From contig NZ_QMJY01000072.1 of the NCBI RefSeq assembly GCF_003574395.1, forward strand, positions 1-53,828: a stretch of 53,828 bases of DNA, given 5' to 3'. Each line of letters starts with the position of its first letter. Within the stretch, counting starts at the first letter, position 1. The position numbers and the translations under genes are program-made. The notes under the pieces are model-generated. The model had not been told where the DNA came from. It made no database searches and worked only from the letters and a program-made list of their open reading frames with translations. This stretch comes from Tabrizicola thermarum (GTDB lineage Bacteria; Pseudomonadota; Alphaproteobacteria; Rhodobacterales; Rhodobacteraceae). Below, piece after piece: positions 7,903 to 14,418 of this stretch.

Positions 7903-8294
7903 TGCGCCGTGGTACCCCCGAGGCTGATTTGCAGCGCACGGTCGTACAGGCGCTCCGCATCGCCCTGCCCCGCACTGCCATCATCCACCACTGCGCCAAC
8001 GAGGTCACCGAGGCCGGGCCCCGCGGGGCAAAGCGCCAGGCAATCCTCGTCGGCATGGGCGTCCATGCCGGGTTCGCTGACCTGATGGTGATTTGCGACG
8101 GCCGGGTCCTGTTCCTCGAGCTAAAGGCACCGAAGGGGCGGCTGCGGCCGGAGCAGGAGGCGTTCCGCGATGCGGTGCAGGCGCAGGGGTTCGGCTGGGC
8201 GCTGGTGCGCAGTCTCGACGACGCGCTGGGCGCGCTGGCGGATCACGGCTTCACCACGCGCATCGCGCCCGGCCCGCGGAGGCCCGAGCCATGA
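7899..8294 (+). CDS. VRR-NUC domain nuclease
   Basis: 131 residues. The whole protein is a VRR-NUC fold of the PD-(D/E)xK superfamily: Glu in PEADLQRTVVQAL, GMGVHAGFADLMV with the catalytic Asp, then FLELKAPKGRL with the E-x-K and QxxF in EQEAFRDAVQAQG. Small phage VRR-NUC proteins are thought to act on branched or recombining DNA in replication or packaging. Here it sits directly before the replication gene and overlaps its ATG by 4 bp. Confidence 0.9.
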   Translation: MMRRGTPEADLQRTVVQALRIALPRTAIIHHCANEVTEAGPRGAKRQAILVGMGVHAGFADLMVICDGRVLFLELKAPKGRLRPEQEAFRDAVQAQGFGWALVRSLDDALGALADHGFTTRIAPGPRRPEP

Positions 8295-9298
8295 GCCACG
8301 AGGCCACCAACTGGGCCATCAAGCAGCGCGGGTTGAAGCCCACGACCAAGATCGTGCTCTGGCACCTCTGCGACCGGTTCAACCCGGATTATGGCTGCTT
8401 TCCCTCGCAGGATCGGCTTGCGCATGACTGCGAGATCAGCCGGTCGACGCTGAACGATCACCTTGGCCAGCTCGAGGCCGTGGGCCTGCTGCGGCGCGTG
8501 CCGCGGCTCGATCCAGTGACCAGGCGCCAACTGCCCACCCGCTACATCCTGGGGTTCGAGCCCGGCTTCACACCTGTGGCTGTAGTGCCGTGTCCGGAAA
8601 TCGGACACGGGGACGACCGCGGCGCAGAAAACGTCGACGATGCCTATGGTTGTGCTGGTGACGGCATGGCCGATACGCTGCCGTGTCCGGATTTCGGACA
8701 CGGGGATGAGGCGGGAGCCGTGTCCGAATTTCCAGCCGAGCCGTGTCCGGAAAATGCCGAAAGCCGTGTCCGGATTTCGGACACTAACCCTGTAAGGGAA
8801 CCTCTAAGTAAACCAGTAAAGGAGGAGGAGGGCGCGCAAGCGCGCGAGGGCGTTTCCGATGAGGTTTTTGGGGATCTGCTCGACGCGCTGGGCCTCGATC
8901 CCGCCGCCCTGCCCGGCTGGTGGCAAGGCTGGCCACCCCGGCTGCACGTCCAGCGCTGGCGCGACGAGCTCGGGCTGACCGAGGCGGAGATCGTCGGTGC
9001 GGCCGAGGCCTCCCGCCAGGAACATCCCGAACCGCCCGATGGACCGAAAGCGCTGGACCGGGCCATGCAGCGCGCCGCCCAGCGCAAAGCCGAAGATGCA
9101 ACGCGGAAGCGCCGGAAGGCGAAGACGGCCCCGGCCCCGGCCGCGAAGCCGATCACCGACCTCCCCGCCTTCTACGCTGATCTGGTCAACTCCGACCGCT
9201 ATCTGCCGGTCAGCGCGATCAGCAACACGATGCGCGATGCCATGCTGGCCCGGGGGCTGGTCACGGCCGAACGCCTGCGCGAGCGCGGGGTGCGGTGA
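8291..9298 (+). CDS. Replication O-like HTH protein (candidate initiator)
   Basis: 335 residues. The N-terminal 100 residues are a winged helix (TNWAIKQRGL, KIVLWHLCDRF, then GCFPSQDRLAHDCEISRSTLNDHL and QLEAVGLLRRV) as in phage replication protein O and plasmid initiators. The middle (100-190) is low-complexity and encodes repeats PCPEIGHGD and PCPDFGHGD. The underlying DNA carries palindromes in three reading frames (see the origin feature). The C-terminal part (PGWWQGWPPRLHVQRW, then LPAFYADLVNSDRYLPVSAIS) is probably a partner-binding domain. In lambda the origin lies in the same place within O. Initiator function is inferred from this arrangement. Confidence 0.75.
   Translation: MSHEATNWAIKQRGLKPTTKIVLWHLCDRFNPDYGCFPSQDRLAHDCEISRSTLNDHLGQLEAVGLLRRVPRLDPVTRRQLPTRYILGFEPGFTPVAVVPCPEIGHGDDRGAENVDDAYGCAGDGMADTLPCPDFGHGDEAGAVSEFPAEPCPENAESRVRISDTNPVREPLSKPVKEEEGAQAREGVSDEVFGDLLDALGLDPAALPGWWQGWPPRLHVQRWRDELGLTEAEIVGAAEASRQEHPEPPDGPKALDRAMQRAAQRKAEDATRKRRKAKTAPAPAAKPITDLPAFYADLVNSDRYLPVSAISNTMRDAMLARGLVTAERLRERGVR
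8590..8784 (+). repeat. Iteron-like palindromes: candidate replication origin
   Basis: Five copies of GTGTCCG occur in 195 bp. Three are full palindromes with 7-bp arms and 5-bp centres: 8590-8608 (GTGTCCGGAAATCGGACAC), 8683-8701 (centre GATTT) and 8766-8784 (centre GATTT). Two are half-sites, 8720-8726 and 8743-8749. They are read in all three frames of the host gene (PCPEIG, AVSEF, SRVRIS), so it is the DNA, not the protein, that is conserved. An AT-richer stretch follows at 8784-8820. The site fits an origin bound by the gene's own product. Confidence 0.65.
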
Positions 9299-10371
9299 AT
9301 GGCATGGTGTCACGTCCCCGGCACGGACTCTCCCTCTGCGCAGGCGGCGGAGGCCTTGATCTGGGCCTCATGCTCGCCGAACCCGGCTATCACACCCGCG
9401 CCTTCGTCGAATGGGGGGACTGGCCAAGGGCGGTCCTCATCGCCGCCCAGCGCCCGGGTTACTTCGCCCCAGCCCCGATCTGGACCGATCTGCGCAGCTT
9501 CGACGCCCGTCCCTTTCGCGGCGCATTCGATGCTGTCCTCGCCGGATACCCCTGCCAGCCCTTCAGCGCGGCGGGAAAGCGCGGTGGCGCTGACGACCCT
9601 CGCCACCTCTGGCCCGACGTCGCCCGCGTCATCGGAGAATGCCGTCCCGAATGGGTCTTCCTCGAAAACGTCGCCGGGCATGTCACCCTCGGACTCGAGA
9701 CCGTCCTGCGAGAGCTTTGGGGATTGGGCTACACGCCTGCGGCGGGCCTGTTCTCGGCGGCAGAGGTCGGCGCGCCGCATGAGCGGTTGCGCATCTTCAT
9801 CCTGGCCCACACCGATGAGCCTGCATCCCGGCACCGGCCGCTACAACCCGGCCGGGAACAGCGACTTCACCCGCAAGGCCGAGGCGCTGGCGCTGGGCAT
9901 CGCGAAGGCTCTGCCGAACCACTGGCCGAGCCCGGCCGCCCAGAACTGGAAGGGCAGTTCCGAGGCCAGCATCACCCGCACCGACGGCAAGTCCCGGATG
10001 GACCTGCTGCACTACCGGGCCGAACAGGGCTTCACCCGCCCGGCCCCGGCGATCACGCCGGATGGGCTGCGGTTCTCGCATCACGCCCCGATCTCGCGCC
10101 CGCTCTGGGCTTCAATGATTGCCTCGCATGGGCGCGTCGTCTCGCGGCGGATCCTGAAGGGCCGGTCGCGGCGGCGGCTGAACCCGCTCTTCGTCGGATG
10201 GCTGATGGGCTGGCCCATCGGGCACGCGCTCTGCGCCTGCTCGGAAACGGAGTTCACCCTCTGGCAGCGGCACATGCGTGGCGCTCTCTCGCAGCTGCCC
10301 ATGGCCTCGGGCCCGTGGATCTGGCGGCCGACGGATGCAGCCCAGCGCCCGGCGCAGATGGATTTCCTTGA
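9295..10371 (+). CDS. C5-cytosine DNA methyltransferase
   Basis: 358 residues from GTG 9295, which overlaps the previous stop (GTGA). Motif I is SLCAGGGGLDLGL (13-25), motif IV is GYPCQPFS with catalytic Cys 87, motif VI is ENV at 124-126, motif VIII is HERLRIF, and motif X is GNGVHPLAAAHAW from residue 317. Residues 170-305, where the target-recognition domain should be, are unusually rich in Arg, Gly, Pro and His and look like a shadow translation. This agrees with the second gene running through the same DNA in the +1 frame. Probably protects phage DNA from restriction. Confidence 0.85.
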   Translation: MNGMVSRPRHGLSLCAGGGGLDLGLMLAEPGYHTRAFVEWGDWPRAVLIAAQRPGYFAPAPIWTDLRSFDARPFRGAFDAVLAGYPCQPFSAAGKRGGADDPRHLWPDVARVIGECRPEWVFLENVAGHVTLGLETVLRELWGLGYTPAAGLFSAAEVGAPHERLRIFILAHTDEPASRHRPLQPGREQRLHPQGRGAGAGHREGSAEPLAEPGRPELEGQFRGQHHPHRRQVPDGPAALPGRTGLHPPGPGDHAGWAAVLASRPDLAPALGFNDCLAWARRLAADPEGPVAAAAEPALRRMADGLAHRARALRLLGNGVHPLAAAHAWRSLAAAHGLGPVDLAADGCSPAPGADGFP

Positions 10372-10387
10372 AGGATTGCAGCCATGA
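9815..10387 (+). CDS. Overlapping phage DNA-methylase-like gene in the +1 frame
   Basis: 190 residues from ATG 9815 (earlier in-frame codons also read well, as WPTP at about 9803). Family signatures are TGRYNPAGNSDFTRK, NHWPSPAAQNWKGS, then LNPLFVGWLMGWPIG (residues 122-136) and TEFTLWQRHMRGALSQL. These are typical of phage proteins annotated as DNA methylase C-terminal parts. Its stop overlaps the next gene's ATG (ATGA), a sign of translational coupling. It shares its DNA with the C-terminal 180 residues of the cytosine methylase, including that protein's motif X. It carries no catalytic motifs of its own, so it may be a specificity or partner subunit. Confidence 0.65.
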   Translation: MSLHPGTGRYNPAGNSDFTRKAEALALGIAKALPNHWPSPAAQNWKGSSEASITRTDGKSRMDLLHYRAEQGFTRPAPAITPDGLRFSHHAPISRPLWASMIASHGRVVSRRILKGRSRRRLNPLFVGWLMGWPIGHALCACSETEFTLWQRHMRGALSQLPMASGPWIWRPTDAAQRPAQMDFLEGLQP

Positions 10388-11052
10388 GTTTCCACGGCCG
10401 CGTCAGCGGTACCAGGATCAAACGCGCGCTGGGCGTGCAGGCCGCGCTGGAATGGGCGTTCCGGATCGAACAGGCGCAGCTTGAACTGCCTCTGCCCCCC
10501 GACGTCACCGAGGAAGGTTTCGGCTTTGGCCTGGAATACGTCCTGCTCCAGCGCGCCGTGCTGGGCTGCAAGATCGACGGCGGCCAGCACAAGATCGGCG
10601 GCTACACCCACGAGGATGCCGAGGTCATCGCCGCCAGCGTCGCCGGGATCCCCGACAGTCTCGGCGGCAAGCGCATGGCGATCCGCGTCGCAGAACTGGC
10701 CCGCGCCGGGCTGACACCGGACTGGATGCCCGGCGCCATCCCGCGCTGCGTGCCGACCATCGTCAAGCAGAACCAGCACGGCACGCATGCGGGCGCCATC
10801 GTCGTCGGCACCGAACGCATCCGGGTGCGTGGAGCGGGCGCGCGCGCCACATGGAAGACCATCGACATCCTGGCCTGCCCGGTCACGTTCTCCCCCCACC
10901 CACAGCAGATCGAAGCCGCCCGGCGTGGCTACGACGACTGGTGGCAGGCGCTGGGCTGGGTTCGGGCCGGGCTGATCGAAGGCGGGATGCTGCGAGAGGT
11001 CGAGGTGACGGCGGCGATGCCGAAGGAGCGGCCTTGGGAAAGACCGCCCTGA
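10384..11052 (+). CDS. Phage early protein, unknown function
   Basis: 222 residues. It begins MSFHGRVSGTRIKRALG and has conserved-looking segments (GFGFGLEYVLLQRAVLG, then YTHEDAEVIAASVAG and PTIVKQNQHG). It is of a size and place common in Rhodobacteraceae prophages, after the methylase genes, but I know no function. The basic, glycine-rich surface suggests nucleic-acid contact. The start overlaps the previous stop by 4 bp. Confidence 0.6.
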   Translation: MSFHGRVSGTRIKRALGVQAALEWAFRIEQAQLELPLPPDVTEEGFGFGLEYVLLQRAVLGCKIDGGQHKIGGYTHEDAEVIAASVAGIPDSLGGKRMAIRVAELARAGLTPDWMPGAIPRCVPTIVKQNQHGTHAGAIVVGTERIRVRGAGARATWKTIDILACPVTFSPHPQQIEAARRGYDDWWQALGWVRAGLIEGGMLREVEVTAAMPKERPWERPP

Positions 11053-11181
11053 AATGGTGCCGATGAGACGAGGCTGCGCGCACAGCCGATAACGCCGTCC
11101 GCACAGCTTTGGGATGCAAAACGATCGAAACCTCTTTAGGTTAGCCGCAATCGTCGCCAACCCGAAGGTTTCCGTTTGTCC
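11053..11181. other. Leader of the restriction-modification operon
   Basis: Non-coding. It holds two small hairpins (AACCT-CTTT-AGGTT at 11129-11142 and AACC-CGAA-GGTT near 11160) and a run of lower GC. A promoter for the following operon is expected here, but I cannot fix its boxes. Confidence 0.35.
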
Positions 11182-14100
11182 ATGTCCGATTCCCTGCGTG
11201 ATCTTGTCCTTGCCCATATTCCCGAAGACGGCTCTGCCATCGGCAATGGCGCCCTGCTCGCGCGGCTGCGGGAAACCCTGCCCGATCTGACGGACGAGGA
11301 CTATGCCGCAGCCAAGGACGCGCTGGTGGACGAAGGCATCATTGGCAAGGGCAAGGGGCGCGGCGGGTCGGTGTTTCTGATCACCGACGACGCTGACGAG
11401 GACGAAGATCAGGACGACGATTTCGAACTGACACCCACCGAGGAACCCGCCCCAAGGGCCAGGCGCGCGGCGGCCAAGACCAAGGCCGCGCCGCGCAAGT
11501 CGGGGGAACCCGCGCAGGTCATCAGCTATCGCCACACCGACACGCGGGTGAACAACCCCGAGGTCGGCATGGTCCACCCCGACAACGACCCCGACCAGCC
11601 GAAAACCGTCTGGGCCTATGACCCGCACCTTGACCCGGCGCTGATGTTCGACAGCCGGCGCGCCCGGGTGGAGAGATTGATCGACGATGCGCTGGCCTCG
11701 GGTGATGCCGTCACCATGCGCGACACGCTGGAAGAACTGAAGCGGCTGCAGGCGCCCTATCTGAACTGGGCGGGCAAGGCGGAACGGACGAGTTTCGAGG
11801 TCGATACGGTATCCCTGCATGTCCACGAGCGGGTGGATCCGGCGACGATCCTGGCCAATGCGAGGAAGCGGCTGAAGGGCGAGGCGAAGGCGGCCGAGGT
11901 CTGGCGCCAGGCCGATCTGTTCGCCGCCCCGTTCGAGAACCTGCCGCTGCGGCAGGCGCTGGATTTCTACCACCACGAAAAGGGCTGGTCGAACCGGCTG
12001 ATCGCGGGCGACAGCCTGCTGGTGATGAACTCGCTGTTGCAGAAAGAGGCGATGGCGGGACGGGTGCAGATGATCTACATCGACCCGCCCTATGGCATCA
12101 AATACGGGTCGAACTTTCAGCCCTTCACCAACAAGCGCGACGTGAAGGACGGCGCGGATGACGACCTGACCCAGGAACCCGAGATGATCAAGGCGTTCCG
12201 GGATACCTGGGAACTGGGCATCCATTCCTACCTGACCTATCTGCGCGACCGGCTGTGGCTGGCCAAGGACCTGCTGCATGAGAGCGGGTCGGTGTTCGTG
12301 CAGATTTCGGATGAGAACCTGCACCATGTGCGGGAGCTGCTTGATGAGGTCTATGGCCCTAGCAATTTAGTCAGCGTGATTACGTTCAAGAAAACGACGG
12401 GCGCAGGCAGCCCAACTGGCGGCACAAATGTGCTGGCAGCAACGAACGATTATATCATCTGGTATGCGAAAGACCTTTCACGGGTCAAATATCGTCAGCT
12501 TTACCTTTCGCGGGGTGGAGAAGGCTGGGTCAATTACAACTATATCCGGGCCATAAACGGCGAATTTCGAAGGATGAGTAAAGACGAAGCCTCGGATTGG
12601 TCGGCATTGCCGAAGGAAGCTGAGGTCTATCGACGGGACAATCTCACTTCGACTTCTTCTGCCGGGGAAGCTGCAAACCCCTTCGCCTTTCAGGGAGTGA
12701 GCTACTCTCCTCATCCTGGAGGCTGGAAAACATCGGCCAACCCCGGGCTTCAACGCTTGCTGCGCTCCGAGAGAATGGAGGCGTATGGCAAAACGCTTGC
12801 GTACAGACGCTTTGCTACAGATTTCCCGTGGTTCAAGATAACGAACCTATGGGACGACACAGTTACAGGAGGCTTTGCAGAAGATCGCCACTATGTCGTC
12901 CAGACCGGCGCGAAAGTCGTTGAACGTTGCATGCTCATGACCACGGACCCCGGCGATCTGGTGCTTGATCCGACCTGCGGCTCGGGCACCACCGCTTTCG
13001 TGGCCGAGAAGTGGGGCCGTCGCTGGATCACCTGCGACACCAGCCGCGTGGCGATCACGCTGGCGAAGCAGCGCCTGATGACCGCAAGTTTCGATTACTT
13101 CCGCCTCGCCTATCCGCATGAGGGGCTGAAGGGCGGCTTCGTCTATCAGACGGCGCCGCACATCATGCTGCAGTCGATCGCCAACAACCCTGACATCGAC
13201 ACGATCTACGACGCCAAACACCCCGCCATCGTCACAGCGCTAACGGCGCTGAACGCCACCCTTTCCACCGCCCCGCCCTTCCGCCCCACCCAAGGCGCGC
13301 GCAAGGGCAAGCCCGTCACCTTCACCAAAGGCGAGCGGCTGGAGGAATGGGAGGTGCCGTTTGACCTGCCCGACGACTGGCCCGCCGCCGCCGCCGAACC
13401 CTTCGCCGCCTTCCACGCCGCGCGTCAGGCCATGCAGGCCGCGATGGATGCCTCGATCCGCGCCCATGCCGATCAGGAAACCCTCTATGACAAGCCCGAG
13501 GTGGACAAGACCCGCCTGCGCATCACCGGCCCGTTTAGCGTCGAGGCCGTGCCCGCGCCATCGGTCCTGTCGCTTGACGATGTGACCGCCCCCGACCAGG
13601 CCGATGCGACAGTCGCGCGGTCGGGCGAAACCTCGCGCCAGACGCAATGGCGCGACGAACTCGTGCGCACCGGCCTGCGCGCCAAGGGTGGCGCCGTTCT
13701 GAGGATCACCGATCTGCAGGTCGCCCCCGGCCTGTCGCATATCCATGCCACAGGATCGGTCGCCGAGACGGGCGAGACGATTGCGGTCAGCTTTGGCCCT
13801 GAACATGCCGCGCTGGAGCAACGCCAAGTCGAGCGCGCCATCGAAGATGCGCAGAAGCTGGTCCCGAAGCCGAAGTTCGTGGTGTTCTGCGCCTTCACCT
13901 TCGACCCCGAGGCCGCCAAGGACATCGACGAGATGCAATGGCCGGGCGTGACCCTGCTGAAGGCGCAGATGAACACCGACCTGCTGACCGAGGATCTGAA
14001 GAAAGCGAGATCGTCGAACCAGAGCTTCTGGCTGATGGGCCAGCCCGAGGTGGAATGCCGCAAGCGCGCCGACGGGATGTTCGAGGTCGAAGTGCTGGGT

Positions 14101-14415
14101 TTCGACTATTTCGACCCGCGAACGGGCAAGCTTGAGGGCGGCTCGACGAAGAACATCGCCATGTGGTCGCTGGACACCGACTATGACGGGCGCAGCCTGA
14201 TGCCGCATCAGGTATTCTTCCCCATGGCCGGGGCCAAGGACGGCTGGAACCGCCTGAAGAAGACGATCCGCGCCGAGCTGGACGAAGATCTGCTGGAGCA
14301 GTTCCACGGCACGGTGTCGCTGCCCTTCGAGGCGGGCGACCAGCGCCGCGTGGCGGTGAAGATCGTCGATGACCGGGGGATCGAAAGCCTCAAGATCATC
14401 GCGCTGGGGGCGTGA
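11182..14415 (+). CDS. Type III-like Mod: adenine DNA methyltransferase with N-terminal winged helix
   Basis: 1077 residues from ATG 11182 (a TTG two codons earlier is possible). Residues 1-70 are a winged-helix-like domain, followed by a strongly acidic then basic linker (DADEDEDQDDDFE, then RRAAAKTKAAPRK). The methylase core has motif IV YIDPPYG, then motif I DPTCGSGTTAFVAE, the order of the beta class to which type III Mod proteins belong. Between them lies the target-recognition part (roughly 12355-12900), which is AT-richer than the rest. The C-terminal 350 residues are needed for the Res partner in this family. The Res gene starts 3 bp after its stop. Confidence 0.9.
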   Translation: MSDSLRDLVLAHIPEDGSAIGNGALLARLRETLPDLTDEDYAAAKDALVDEGIIGKGKGRGGSVFLITDDADEDEDQDDDFELTPTEEPAPRARRAAAKTKAAPRKSGEPAQVISYRHTDTRVNNPEVGMVHPDNDPDQPKTVWAYDPHLDPALMFDSRRARVERLIDDALASGDAVTMRDTLEELKRLQAPYLNWAGKAERTSFEVDTVSLHVHERVDPATILANARKRLKGEAKAAEVWRQADLFAAPFENLPLRQALDFYHHEKGWSNRLIAGDSLLVMNSLLQKEAMAGRVQMIYIDPPYGIKYGSNFQPFTNKRDVKDGADDDLTQEPEMIKAFRDTWELGIHSYLTYLRDRLWLAKDLLHESGSVFVQISDENLHHVRELLDEVYGPSNLVSVITFKKTTGAGSPTGGTNVLAATNDYIIWYAKDLSRVKYRQLYLSRGGEGWVNYNYIRAINGEFRRMSKDEASDWSALPKEAEVYRRDNLTSTSSAGEAANPFAFQGVSYSPHPGGWKTSANPGLQRLLRSERMEAYGKTLAYRRFATDFPWFKITNLWDDTVTGGFAEDRHYVVQTGAKVVERCMLMTTDPGDLVLDPTCGSGTTAFVAEKWGRRWITCDTSRVAITLAKQRLMTASFDYFRLAYPHEGLKGGFVYQTAPHIMLQSIANNPDIDTIYDAKHPAIVTALTALNATLSTAPPFRPTQGARKGKPVTFTKGERLEEWEVPFDLPDDWPAAAAEPFAAFHAARQAMQAAMDASIRAHADQETLYDKPEVDKTRLRITGPFSVEAVPAPSVLSLDDVTAPDQADATVARSGETSRQTQWRDELVRTGLRAKGGAVLRITDLQVAPGLSHIHATGSVAETGETIAVSFGPEHAALEQRQVERAIEDAQKLVPKPKFVVFCAFTFDPEAAKDIDEMQWPGVTLLKAQMNTDLLTEDLKKARSSNQSFWLMGQPEVECRKRADGMFEVEVLGFDYFDPRTGKLEGGSTKNIAMWSLDTDYDGRSLMPHQVFFPMAGAKDGWNRLKKTIRAELDEDLLEQFHGTVSLPFEAGDQRRVAVKIVDDRGIESLKIIALGA

Positions 14416-14418
14416 GGG

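Noticed and set aside
8590-8784. CRISPR-like array
   Set aside because: Units are short palindromes with irregular spacing inside a coding gene and no cas genes are present.
9295-10387. A single cytosine methylase gene broken by a frameshift near 9810
   Set aside because: Considered because both frames look real, but motif X in frame 1 and the LNPLFVGWLMGWP motif in frame 2 occupy the same bases, so one split gene cannot explain both.
10081-12327. Long minus-strand ORF of 748 codons
   Set aside because: Runs opposite the methylase and Mod genes, has a Gly/Arg/Pro/His-rich shadow composition and no recognisable motif; such ORFs are common in high-GC DNA.
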